From an uncultured Brachyspira sp. (lineage in GTDB: Bacteria; Spirochaetota; Brachyspiria; Brachyspirales; Brachyspiraceae), in NCBI RefSeq assembly GCF_944390845.1, contig NZ_CALXRM010000011.1, positions 1-64,000 of the forward strand: 64,000 nucleotides of DNA, read 5' to 3'. Below the pieces are notes generated by a model. That model was given only the letters and a program-made list of their open reading frames with translations, ran no database searches and was not told where the DNA came from. Positions 9,130 to 17,665 of the stretch are shown in pieces; position 1 is the stretch's first letter; each line of letters starts with the position of its first letter. The translations under genes were made by a program, and so were the position numbers.

Positions 9130-9157
9130 TTGCATAAATAATAAATTATGTTATACT
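9130..9157 (+). promoter_or_regulatory. Promoter of the PilZ gene
   Basis: TTGCAT at 9130-9135 and TATACT at 9152-9157 are separated by 16 bp. They lie about 30 bp upstream of the ATG and its CAGGAG ribosome site. Motif match only. Confidence 0.5.
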
Positions 9158-9187
9158 TAATCAGTAAGTATTTCCAGGAGTTTAATA

Positions 9188-9943
9188 ATGGATAAAGAAC
9201 AAATAAAAGCTGTAATAATAGAAAATGATCCTTCTATATTAAGTAAATATAAAACCGCTTTTAGTAACTTATTTAGTATAAGCAGTTTCGCAGATACAAA
9301 TTCATCTTTAGCATATATAATAGAAAATAATTTAAGTATATATTTCTATATTATAAGATATAATGAAAGTGAAAAAGACAGTATTAAGTTTTTTACAGAT
9401 AAAATAAGTAAAATAAATCCTCAAATAAAATTGGTATTAACTAATATTTCTGAAGACTTCGATACTAGTTTATATCCTAATGCTTTAATATTTCCTAAAA
9501 ATACAGATGTTTCAGCTATAGTTCAATCTATTTCTAATGAAATATCTAAATTTGAAGAAAACAGCAAAAGAAGAAGACAATATTCAAGAGTAAATTGGCC
9601 TTTGAATGTAATTATAGCATATAAAGATAAAATTAGAGGAACAATCGACAGAAATATCTTATCCATTAGCGGTAACGGAGCTTACATATCTTCAGATACT
9701 AATATCCCTGATAAAGGCGATATGCTTGGACTTACTATATCCTTTAAGGATTTTAAACTCTTTACTGAAGCTAAAGTAGTTTGGATCAATAATGAAAATC
9801 AAAAACCTGATTTGCCAAAAGGTTTTGCTGTACAATTTATTGATATTGGTATGGCTTCTCAAAAAATTATTGACCAAATCATTAGAGACAAATTATTACA
9901 AGAAATATTAGTAGAATTTAAAGATGAGAACTTCTCTTCATAA
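9188..9943 (+). CDS. PilZ-domain protein with receiver-like N-terminus
   Basis: Probable cyclic-di-GMP effector. The N-terminal 120 residues resemble a response-regulator receiver fold (AVIIENDPSILSKY, then alternating helices and strands), but the phospho-acceptor site is not convincing, so it is probably degenerate. From about residue 135, RRRQYSRVNWPL gives the RxxxR motif of PilZ. NILSISGNGAYI corresponds to the D/N-x-S-x-x-G motif, with the first acidic position altered. In spirochaetes PilZ proteins often tune motility. It overlaps the start of the folate gene by 20 bp. Confidence 0.75.
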   Translation: MDKEQIKAVIIENDPSILSKYKTAFSNLFSISSFADTNSSLAYIIENNLSIYFYIIRYNESEKDSIKFFTDKISKINPQIKLVLTNISEDFDTSLYPNALIFPKNTDVSAIVQSISNEISKFEENSKRRRQYSRVNWPLNVIIAYKDKIRGTIDRNILSISGNGAYISSDTNIPDKGDMLGLTISFKDFKLFTEAKVVWINNENQKPDLPKGFAVQFIDIGMASQKIIDQIIRDKLLQEILVEFKDENFSS

Positions 9944-10529
9944 TGATTCAGATATAAAAGAAGCAAAACAATTAATAAGAGCCTCATTTAAGCTTATTAG
10001 AAATAATTTAGAGGATTCTTTTATACAGAATAAAAGCAATATTATATATAAAAAATTTAAAAATATAGTTAATATTGCTAAATTTAACTCTATATGTGTA
10101 TATATTGACTTCAACAATGAAGTAGAAACCAAAAACATAATCAAATATGCTATGGATAATAATATAAAAGTATCCGTACCATTTCTAGTAGATGATCATA
10201 ATATGAAATTAAAATATATTAATGATTATGAAAAAGATATTAATAGAAATACTAGATTTGGTAATGGAGAACCTTTTGAACGCTGTAAAGACTGCAGTAT
10301 TGAAGACGTTTCAATGTTTATTATACCAGCAATAGCATTCGATGAAAAATGTAACAGATTAGGCTTTGGAAAAGGCTATTACGATAATATATTAAGATTA
10401 AATAAAAATGCCTTGAGAATAGGATTAGCCTACGATTATCAAATATTACCATCTATACCAAAAGATGATAATGATGAAATATTAGACATCATTATTAGCG
10501 AAAGCAAAGTTGTTACTGCTATTTTTTAA
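9924..10529 (+). CDS. 5-formyltetrahydrofolate cyclo-ligase
   Basis: Converts 5-formyl-THF to 5,10-methenyl-THF using ATP (folate one-carbon pool). The N-terminus has the helical IKEAKQLIRASFKLIRN. The C-terminal half has the family signature IPAIAFDEKCNRLGFGKGYYD. Length (201 aa) is normal. The ATG at 9924 lies inside the PilZ gene, which implies translational coupling. It ends shortly before the convergent cheW gene. Confidence 0.88.
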   Translation: MRTSLHNDSDIKEAKQLIRASFKLIRNNLEDSFIQNKSNIIYKKFKNIVNIAKFNSICVYIDFNNEVETKNIIKYAMDNNIKVSVPFLVDDHNMKLKYINDYEKDINRNTRFGNGEPFERCKDCSIEDVSMFIIPAIAFDEKCNRLGFGKGYYDNILRLNKNALRIGLAYDYQILPSIPKDDNDEILDIIISESKVVTAIF

Positions 10530-10571
10530 TTATTCAATTTAATATTAACTAATCAGAGTTATTTATTAAGA

Positions 10572-11084
10572 TTAATTTTCAGATTTATCTTCTTCTTCCT
10601 CTTCTTCAGTAGTGAATAATTTTTCCAAATCAAGAACAACTAATAATTTGTCCTCTAATTTACCCACACCTTTAATATATTTTTGACCAATACCTGATAA
10701 CATAGGAGGAGGAGGCTGAATATCTGAATTTGAAATAGATACTACTTTGGATATAGAGTCAATAATAATACCCATATCAACATCTTCTATTTTTACTATG
10801 ATGATACCTGTATTTTTATCGCCTTCTGTTTCTTCTAAATGGAATCTCTTTTTTAAGTCTATGATAGGTATAATATTACCACGTAAATTTATTACACCTT
10901 CTACAAAATCTGGGGCATTAGGAATAAGAGTAATCTTTTCCATTTTAATTATCTCTTTTGCCTGCATGATATCTATAGCATATTCACCGCTGCCTAGTCT
11001 AAAAGTAACTAGATTTGTACTATCCTCAACATCAACCCTACTTTCTGTACTTTCTACTGGTTGTTGCTCTAGCTGCTCTGCCAT
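10572..11084 (-). CDS. cheW: CheW chemotaxis coupling protein
   Basis: Scaffold that links chemoreceptors to the CheA kinase in the polar array. The CheW fold is visible: TFRLGSGEYAIDIMQAKEII, VEGVINLRGNIIPIIDLKKRF, then a C-terminal strand GVGKLEDKLLVVLDLEKLF. The C-terminus is strongly acidic (a run of eight to nine Glu/Asp). A short N-terminal extension precedes the domain. It stands alone here; cheA is at the other end of the window. Confidence 0.93.
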   Translation of the reverse strand: MAEQLEQQPVESTESRVDVEDSTNLVTFRLGSGEYAIDIMQAKEIIKMEKITLIPNAPDFVEGVINLRGNIIPIIDLKKRFHLEETEGDKNTGIIIVKIEDVDMGIIIDSISKVVSISNSDIQPPPPMLSGIGQKYIKGVGKLEDKLLVVLDLEKLFTTEEEEEEDKSEN

Positions 11085-11290
11085 TTATAATGCCTCCATA
11101 AATAATTAAAAAGTAAATTCATTATCGGAAATAACTTCTTATATTTTATAATATATAGAAATATTTGCAATCAAAAAATTAAAATGAATCTAACACTTAT
11201 ACTATTCTAATCTATTTTTAGTTAAAAGTCAATCTATACATAAATTTATTAAATATAATTTCATATAACAGTATAATTTTGTTGTAAATA

Positions 11291-11352
11291 TTGACATTAC
11301 AATAAAAATATGTTATATATTGTTGTAATGTCAACTATTACAATAATTGTTT
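11291..11352 (+). promoter_or_regulatory. Operator-flanked promoter of the NhaC-type antiporter
   Basis: TTGACA (11291-11296) and TATATA (11314-11319) are 17 bp apart, with an extended -10 TG at 11311. A perfect 12-bp inverted repeat, TTGACATTACAA (11291-11302) and TTGTAATGTCAA (11323-11334), brackets the promoter. A further Fur/PerR-like box TTACAATAATTGTTT lies at 11338-11352. This arrangement is typical of repression by a dimeric regulator. The regulator is unknown. Confidence 0.7.
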
Positions 11353-11372
11353 TAATTAAAATGGAGTAAATT

Positions 11373-12800
11373 ATGGAAATAAAAAAAATTAATACATTTT
11401 GGAAATTATTCCCATTAATTTTCATACTCATTACTGTATTAATATTTACTGTTAATTATGGTGTACCAATAGAATTTTTACTTACAATAGGAACATTAAT
11501 ATCCTGTGTCATAGCATATTTTGCAGGATATAAATGGAAAGATATGGAAAATGCCTTCATAAAAAAGATTGTTGATACTTGGATTGGAGTATTGATATTT
11601 ATATTAATAGGTATTGTTGTAGGTTCTTGGGTATATTCAGGAACTGTGCCAATGCTCATATATTATGGAATAAAATTAATTCACCCTTCTTTTATACCAT
11701 TAATGGCATTTATTGTTACATCATTCTTGTCAATATTTACAGGTACTTCTTGGGGTTCTGCCTCAACTGCAGGAGTAGCATTCATAGGAATAGCACAGGC
11801 AACAAATACACCTCTTCCTTTAGTGGCTGGTGCTGTTATAAGCGGAGCATACCTTGGAGATAAAAATTCTCCTATATCTGATACTACAGTTTTGGCTGCT
11901 ATGGGTGCTGGTACTACACTTCAAAATCATATAAAAACCATGTTAGTTAATACTATACCTTCTGCTATATTAGCTGCTATAGTATTTACAATATTAGGAT
12001 TTAATTCCTCCCCTGCTAATAGTGATATATTAAATTTAAAAGAAGCCAAAGAAATATTAACATCATTAGATTTGATATTCAATTTCAATATACTATTATT
12101 GCTTCCTCCTATATTTGTACTTATTGCAAGCGTAAAGGGAGTTAATCCAGTAATTACTATGTTTATAGGAAGTTTAATAGCCATTATATTAGGAGCTTTG
12201 TTTCAAAACTTTGGAATAATAAATGCTATGAAATCATTCGTAACAGGATTCAATATATCAATGTCGCCTACAGTAAATCCTAATGATATACCATCAAATT
12301 TACATTCATTATTAAACAGAGGCGGTATGATGAGCATGATGCCAAGTGTGCTATTTTTAATACTGGCATTAACTTATGGAGCTATGCTTGAATTAATAGG
12401 AACTTTCAATACGCTCATAGAATTATTGATAAAAATAACTAGAGGTGTAAGAAGTTTAATATTCATAACTTGGTTCACAACTTTTACTATAAATTCAGCA
12501 TTAAGCAGCTTACAATTTACATTCCTAACATTAGGTTCAGTACTAAAAAGCGTATACGAAAAATATAATATTAATAAAGGAGTGTTATCAAGAACAATGG
12601 AAGAAGGAGGAACTTTAACAGAAGTACTTTTGCCTTGGACTGTAACTGGTGTTTATATGACTTCCATACTTGGAGTGAATACTTTAGAGTACATGCCTTA
12701 TTCATTTTTTAATTTAATTAGTATAGGTCTTTCATTTATTTATATGCTTACTCTGCCGAAATTTGCTGTACCAATCAATAAGGGCAATTTAAAAAATTAA
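11373..12800 (+). CDS. nhaC: NhaC-family Na+/H+ antiporter
   Basis: Inner-membrane cation/proton antiporter of the NhaC family (members also include malate-lactate antiporters such as MleN). About 11-12 hydrophobic segments are visible. Conserved polar stretches include FTGTSWGSASTAGVAF and GAYLGDKNSPISDTTVLA, characteristic of the family. Length of 475 aa is normal. A monocistronic unit is suggested by its own promoter and a convergent downstream repeat. The exact substrate is not resolvable. Confidence 0.87.
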   Translation: MEIKKINTFWKLFPLIFILITVLIFTVNYGVPIEFLLTIGTLISCVIAYFAGYKWKDMENAFIKKIVDTWIGVLIFILIGIVVGSWVYSGTVPMLIYYGIKLIHPSFIPLMAFIVTSFLSIFTGTSWGSASTAGVAFIGIAQATNTPLPLVAGAVISGAYLGDKNSPISDTTVLAAMGAGTTLQNHIKTMLVNTIPSAILAAIVFTILGFNSSPANSDILNLKEAKEILTSLDLIFNFNILLLLPPIFVLIASVKGVNPVITMFIGSLIAIILGALFQNFGIINAMKSFVTGFNISMSPTVNPNDIPSNLHSLLNRGGMMSMMPSVLFLILALTYGAMLELIGTFNTLIELLIKITRGVRSLIFITWFTTFTINSALSSLQFTFLTLGSVLKSVYEKYNINKGVLSRTMEEGGTLTEVLLPWTVTGVYMTSILGVNTLEYMPYSFFNLISIGLSFIYMLTLPKFAVPINKGNLKN

Positions 12801-12843
12801 AATATATTAAACTATACATAAACAATTACTTTTTAACAACTTC

Positions 12844-13172
12844 TGTATATTATATAGATATTATCAACTTTTTTGCCGCACAAAAAAGTTTTTATCCTTC
12901 AGGATACGCTACGCGAAAAACGCACATACTACAGCTTAATATTTTAAGAATATACATCAAATAGTATATAAGACCCTAGTTTTAGGTTAAAAATGCAGTC
13001 TTTCATGAGAAGAGTATCCGAATTTATCAAGGATATAAACTTCTTTTGGGAACGCCAAAGGCACTCATTTCAGTCGCAAAATAAGCGGGGTACGAAGCAC
13101 ACAGGACGGTTTGGATAGTCCCCCACAAATAATAAAATAATTTTTTACAAAATATAGTTGTTTAGGTATATA
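12844..13172 (+). repeat. Dispersed promoter-carrying repeat, copy A
   Basis: The most diverged copy of the five-member repeat. It shares the hairpin core ATCAACTTTTTTGCCGCA, the AAAAATGCAGTCTTTC block and the right end ATATAGTTGTTTAGGTAT with copies B, C and D. The right end gives TTTACA-17-TATATA pointing right. It lies between the convergent nhaC and module A genes, so the end promoter would read antisense into 13194-13799. The left boundary is approximate. Confidence 0.75.
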
Positions 13173-13193
13173 CTAAAATAAATTGTAATTGAA

Positions 13194-13799
13194 CTATAAA
13201 AAAGATATATTCAATCCGTATTCTTCTGAATGGTCTTTTATACTATAAGTTTTATTATGTTCAAGAAGTTTTATTTTTAATTTTTCTTGACTAAATATAG
13301 ATGAAATATTATCTAATTCTAAAACTTCATTACTATTATTAATTGATAATTTTTTATTTGAAATTGCCTGTTTGTAATAAATAGGATTTGTACTTATATC
13401 TTTTCTTACAAAAAATAAATATACTTTATTAAGTGTAATATTCTTAAAATAAGAAAGTACTGCTAAAGATCTCAAACAAGCTCCATCAAACTGCTGTATT
13501 AATTCATCATCTTTTTTTCTCCCCTTACTAAATTCAAAAATATACAAATTGTAAACTTTTTCACTTTCTTTTTGGATAATCACTTTATCAGCACATTTTT
13601 TATTTTGTAAATATGGAAATGATTTATCTCCTTCTAATCCTATTATGGATAAAGAATTTTCAAAAACTTCTATAGTTACAGATATATCATGATCAGTTAA
13701 TATATATTCTTTCTCATTATAATCATCAAAGAAATTATTAAGAAATATTTTTTTTAAAACTTCCCTAAAAACTTCAGGATAATTTTCATACCATTTCAT
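13194..13799 (-). CDS. Module A nuclease-like partner (PD-(D/E)XK candidate)
   Basis: 201-aa protein not recognised as a named family. It sits 2 bp after the ATPase gene on the same strand. A possible PD-(D/E)XK core is seen as CADKVII (Asp71), then YIFEFSK (Glu89, Lys92), between predicted strands. The spacing is E-x-x-K rather than the usual E-x-K. A similar layout occurs in the partner of module B, with little identity otherwise. No signal peptide or membrane segment is seen. An effector nuclease working with the ATPase is inferred; the active-site assignment is tentative. Confidence 0.55.
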   Translation of the reverse strand: MKWYENYPEVFREVLKKIFLNNFFDDYNEKEYILTDHDISVTIEVFENSLSIIGLEGDKSFPYLQNKKCADKVIIQKESEKVYNLYIFEFSKGRKKDDELIQQFDGACLRSLAVLSYFKNITLNKVYLFFVRKDISTNPIYYKQAISNKKLSINNSNEVLELDNISSIFSQEKLKIKLLEHNKTYSIKDHSEEYGLNISFL

Positions 13800-13801
13800 T
13801 A

Positions 13802-15154
13802 TTATAATTCTTCCTGAAAATCATATATTTCATCTGATATTTTTTTTAGTACTTTATTGAAAGTAGGAACTTCAAAACCGTACTCTGAACTTTCTAATTT
13901 TGTAACTTTTGTAAATCCGTCTTCTTCAATGTCAAACTGATACATTCTAACCTTATCTTCTGAAATCAAATCATCTTCATCATAACCGTATTTATTCATC
14001 AAATATTTTTTTCTTTCTTCATCATTTGAATTTAATTTAATCATATTATTTATATGCTGAACAATAGTATCGCTGTGAGTTGTTATTAAAATATGAGTAT
14101 TAATATTCACTAATTTAATAAAAACTCTTGTCAATTGCTGCTGAAGATAAGGATGTAAAGAAATTTCAGGCTCTTCCATCATTATATCTTCATTATGTTT
14201 ACTATATTTTAAAAATAGTATTAAAGCAGCAATTTCAGTAATTACTGCAGAACTTACATGCATTTTTAAATCGATATCTAAATTATTACTTTTATAATGA
14301 ACTTTTGGAGAAGGCATATTATCTAAATATATCTTACCATTTATAATTTTATTTTCTAGTAAATCCACAATATTTTTTTTATTAATATTCTCATTGAAAT
14401 TTAAATACGATAATTTAAAGAAAAAATCTCTTATAGGTAATGTTAATTCTAATTTATCATTAACATTAGAATAATAACTATTACTAAAATAACTGTTTAA
14501 CGATTTATCTATTATTAAATCTTTAAACAATAAAAAACCTGTTCTTGATATAGGCAAAAAAAGAGTATTATTATATTCTCTTGACATAATACCCTCCAAT
14601 ATTCTAATACATAATAATGTAATAATGCTATCAATACTGTTACTAGCATTTCCTGGAAAATATTTATTATTATGATAAAAATAAATAATATTATCATTAG
14701 ATTTATTAGATGAAATACTCTTATGATATTTCATATTAATATTTATATCATAATTTTGATACGATATATATATTTCTTCAGCAATAATATTTTTATAAGT
14801 AAATATACTTTCAAAAATAGCAACCTTATTATAAGATATAATATCATTTGCTACATTTATACATTCATCTATAACTTCATTAGATATCTTTATTTCTGTA
14901 ACTTCAGTTTTATTGTTAGAAAATATTTCATTTGACAAATTATATAAATAATGATAATTTTTAAAATTCAAAGATTGTTTATAGTCCCAAAAAAACATTA
15001 CACTAGAAATATACCAAACTAAACTAGCTAAATAACTTTTACCGCTGTTGTTGTCGCCGACAAAAAGTGTGAATGGAGCCAATTCTATTTCTGCCTCTTT
15101 GATTTTAGCAAAATTTTTAACATATAGTTTAGGGTATTTATTTTTTTCTGACAT
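13802..15154 (-). CDS. Module A OLD-like AAA ATPase
   Basis: 450-aa ATPase of the OLD/AAA_15/AAA_21 group. Walker A is GDNNSGKS near residue 33, preceded by the typical N-terminal VKNFAKIKEAEIEL. A long divergent middle (about 60-310) would carry a helical insert. The C-terminal half has MMEEPEISLHP (Walker B, with Glu in place of the usual Asp) and LITTHSDTIVQ. No Toprim domain follows, unlike the full OLD nuclease or GajA. It is paired with a downstream 201-aa protein. Such ATPase-plus-effector pairs are common in defence systems (general knowledge). Defence function is inferred. Confidence 0.75.
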   Translation of the reverse strand: MSEKNKYPKLYVKNFAKIKEAEIELAPFTLFVGDNNSGKSYLASLVWYISSVMFFWDYKQSLNFKNYHYLYNLSNEIFSNNKTEVTEIKISNEVIDECINVANDIISYNKVAIFESIFTYKNIIAEEIYISYQNYDININMKYHKSISSNKSNDNIIYFYHNNKYFPGNASNSIDSIITLLCIRILEGIMSREYNNTLFLPISRTGFLLFKDLIIDKSLNSYFSNSYYSNVNDKLELTLPIRDFFFKLSYLNFNENINKKNIVDLLENKIINGKIYLDNMPSPKVHYKSNNLDIDLKMHVSSAVITEIAALILFLKYSKHNEDIMMEEPEISLHPYLQQQLTRVFIKLVNINTHILITTHSDTIVQHINNMIKLNSNDEERKKYLMNKYGYDEDDLISEDKVRMYQFDIEEDGFTKVTKLESSEYGFEVPTFNKVLKKISDEIYDFQEEL

Positions 15155-15215
15155 AATAATTCTTTACACATTAATTTTTTTAAATTATATAATAGATTAA
15201 AAACTATATCAATAT

Positions 15216-15250
15216 AAAAGGCATGCTGATATAATAATCAACATGCCTCT
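15216..15250 (-). terminator. Terminator after fabV
   Basis: Hairpin with arms GGCATG (15220-15225) and CATGCC (15242-15247), extended by a TGAT/ATCA pair. On the minus strand it is followed by CTTTTATATT. It separates fabV from the module A ATPase on the same strand. Confidence 0.7.
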
Positions 15251-15282
15251 TTATTATAAACAATAATAAAATTATTTAATTA

Positions 15283-16461
15283 TCATATTTGTACATCTTC
15301 ATCATAGTTGATGCCTTCCAAGCCAAAACCATGAAGATGTAAATATTCATCTCTAAATTGTGCTAAATCAGCATTAGCTTTTAATGAATCATTATCTTTT
15401 ATTTTATTCCAAGAATCAGACACTTCTTTTTGTACATCTTCTCTTAATTCCCAGTCATCTAATCTTAATCTATGTTCATTGTCAAGTTCAACACCTTTAG
15501 AAGAATATATTTTATCAGCAAATTGTCTGTACATTTGTTCTATGCAGCCCTCATGTATACCTTTCTCTTTCATAACTTTAAATAATATGCTTATATATAA
15601 TGGCATAGCTGGTATAACTGCAGAAGCTCTTGTAACAACAGCTTTAGCAACACTTACATAAGCATGACCATTTAATTTATCTTGCATTAATTTATCTATT
15701 TCTAAAGCTGTAGCTTCCAAATCATCTTTAGCCTTACCAATAGTACCGTCTCTATATATATCTTTAGTCATCTCTGGTCCTATATATGAATAAGCTAATG
15801 TTAAAGCATTTTCTGATAACATATCTTCTTTTATTAAAGCTTCAATCCATAATCTCCAATCATCACCGCCCATAACTTTTACTGTAGCTTTTATTTCTTC
15901 TTCGCTTGCAGCAGGCATTTTTACTTCGATGAGTTCTTCTGTCATAAAATCAACGCCCATACCAGCATAATCTTTTCCTACTGGTTTTAAAGCTGAACGA
16001 TATGTTATGCCTTCTTTTTCATCTTTTCTTATACCTGTAGCTAAACTGTATATAACACAGTCAATTTTTCCGCCGAAAAATTCTTTAGCTTCTTTAATAA
16101 TATTTTCTTTAGATGATTGTAAGAAAGCATCTCCTATTATAGTTTTTTCTTTTAAACCGTCTCTTTTAGCATATTCGCTGAATGCTTTATTATTATACCA
16201 GCCTGGAGTTCCAGTTTTTTCTTCTGTAGCTGCTCTTTCAAAAGATACGCCCAAAGTTGCTGCTCCCATTCCATAAGCTAATACTATTCTGCTTGCAAGT
16301 CCGTAACCGCCTGAAGCTCCTAATATTAAAGCGTTTTTTATGTTAGAATTTATTTTTGGTTTAGATTTAACATAATTAATTTGATTTTCTACTTCTTTAG
16401 CACAGCCTGTAGGGTGAGAAGTTCTGCACACATTATTTGCTATTTGTGGTTTTACTACCAT
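15283..16461 (-). CDS. fabV: Trans-2-enoyl-ACP/CoA reductase FabV
   Basis: NADH-dependent enoyl reductase. It completes fatty-acid elongation, or acts on crotonyl-CoA in anaerobes. The Rossmann loop GASGGYGLASR is near residue 50. The FabV-type active site Y-x8-K is present as YSYIGPEMTK. The N-terminal KPQIANNVCRTSHPTGC is a strong family signature. I choose the ATG at 16461 (MVVKPQ) because GGAGG lies nine bases upstream; an upstream TTG at 16470 is unlikely. Length of about 392 aa is typical. FabV is insensitive to triclosan in other bacteria (general knowledge). Confidence 0.94.
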   Translation of the reverse strand: MVVKPQIANNVCRTSHPTGCAKEVENQINYVKSKPKINSNIKNALILGASGGYGLASRIVLAYGMGAATLGVSFERAATEEKTGTPGWYNNKAFSEYAKRDGLKEKTIIGDAFLQSSKENIIKEAKEFFGGKIDCVIYSLATGIRKDEKEGITYRSALKPVGKDYAGMGVDFMTEELIEVKMPAASEEEIKATVKVMGGDDWRLWIEALIKEDMLSENALTLAYSYIGPEMTKDIYRDGTIGKAKDDLEATALEIDKLMQDKLNGHAYVSVAKAVVTRASAVIPAMPLYISILFKVMKEKGIHEGCIEQMYRQFADKIYSSKGVELDNEHRLRLDDWELREDVQKEVSDSWNKIKDNDSLKANADLAQFRDEYLHLHGFGLEGINYDEDVQI

Positions 16462-16890
16462 AATTAACAACCTCCACTAATTTTTATTTTATAAATTACA
16501 TTAATAATATATCAATAATATTTTTTTTCAATATAAAAAAGCATTTTATTGTTACGGTAATGATTTTTTTTGATAAATATTTGTTTATTATATTACTATA
16601 TATAATTATCAGTTTTATAATACAAAAATACTATATATCAATTTTTAAGTACATAATTAAAATAATATAAAAATTATAAAAGATATAAATTATTTGTATA
16701 TATTTTGAACTGATATATTAGAAACTGTTTAAAAATGAAATATATTTACAAAGAATGGTAAAATATAATACTAATTTTTAATGAAATACCTGGTTTTCGA
16801 TTATTGAAAATTAAATAATAAAAAACGGCCTTTAATAAAAATATTAAAAGTCATTTTTAATAATAGAATATAAAATTTCAAAAAAATAAA
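16462..16890. other. Intergenic region, mostly featureless
   Basis: Very AT-rich DNA between fabV and the rhodanese-CstR gene. I see the terminator near 16821-16851 and the fabV ribosome site at its right and left edges. I see no open reading frame, riboswitch or clear repeat. Confidence 0.5.
16821..16851 (-). terminator. Terminator after the rhodanese-CstR gene
   Basis: On the minus strand the arms CTTTTAATA (16851-16843) and TATTAAAGG (16838-16830) form a hairpin with one G-U pair, followed by CCG and a T run (16826-16821). Confidence 0.6.
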
Positions 16891-17496
16891 TTATTTTATA
16901 AGCTTTCTCATATATCTAAAGAAATCATCTTTTTCCTTAGGAGAAATCATACAAGTATTCAAAAAGACTTCCATAATTTCTTGATTAACACTGCCCATAG
17001 CTGCCTTAACAGCGAGAGACTGATTGAGTATATCTCCGCAATACTCGCCCTTAGCTAACATTTTCTTCATACCTTTAATTTGACCTTCAATTCTGTTTAA
17101 TCTGATAATAAGTCTCTTACGTCTTTCCAAAGCCTCCTCTCTATCAAATTTAGACACCTTGTTGCTATCACCAAAATGTTTATTCCAAGCTTTTAATCCC
17201 CCCTCTAGTACATAAAGATTGTTAAATCCTTCATCTTTCATATACTCTGCCGCTTTTACACTTAACTTGCCAACGGAACAATACAACATATAAGGAAGTT
17301 CTTTATCAAGCTTGGATATCTCCCTTTTAAACACTCTTGGCTTAAGGAAATCCATAGAAATGGAATCTTCAATCATACCCTCATAGTTATGCTCCATCTC
17401 TGTTCTTACATCGAGTATAACTATATTTTCGATATTTTTAATAATTTCGCCAGCCTCCGAAGGAGACACTATATTTAATCCATTTTCTATAACCAT
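16891..17496 (-). CDS. Rhodanese-CstR fusion, predicted persulfide-sensing repressor
   Basis: Two domains are fused in 201 aa. Residues 1-110 are a rhodanese: LDVRTEMEHNYEGMI, then the active-site loop CSVGKLS with Cys73. Residues 120-201 are a CsoR/CstR (DUF156) helical repressor: RLNRIEGQIKGMKKM, then Cys153 in YCGDIL and Cys182 in FLNTC. The His that copper-sensing CsoR places four residues before the last Cys is Phe178 here. Two cysteines without the His is the pattern of CstR, which senses per- and polysulfides. The rhodanese may hand sulfane sulfur to the sensor. It lies downstream of a CoA-disulfide/persulfide reductase, its probable target. The domains are seen; the sensing role is inferred. 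Confidence 0.85.
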   Translation of the reverse strand: MVIENGLNIVSPSEAGEIIKNIENIVILDVRTEMEHNYEGMIEDSISMDFLKPRVFKREISKLDKELPYMLYCSVGKLSVKAAEYMKDEGFNNLYVLEGGLKAWNKHFGDSNKVSKFDREEALERRKRLIIRLNRIEGQIKGMKKMLAKGEYCGDILNQSLAVKAAMGSVNQEIMEVFLNTCMISPKEKDDFFRYMRKLIK

Positions 17497-17602
17497 AATT
17501 TAAATCCTTAAAAAAATCTATTATATTAACTATTATATAAAAAAAATAGATTTTTACAAAATATTTTTTCAAAATAAAATACAAAAATAGTTTGTATTAC
17601 AT

Positions 17603-17640
17603 AAAAAAGGCTATTTTTCTAATAAATAAAAAATAACCTT
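17603..17640 (-). terminator. Terminator after the CoA-disulfide reductase gene
   Basis: On the minus strand AAGGTTATTTTT pairs with AAAAATAGCCTT (12 bp with one G-U pair) and is followed by a T run. It lies 26 bp beyond the stop codon of the reductase. Confidence 0.75.
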
Positions 17641-17665
17641 ATATCTAAATCAATTTATAATAAAA

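Noticed and set aside
12844-13172. Possible structured RNA or small regulatory RNA at the repeat
   Set aside because: The hairpins are shared with the other repeat copies, so the mobile-repeat explanation is simpler.
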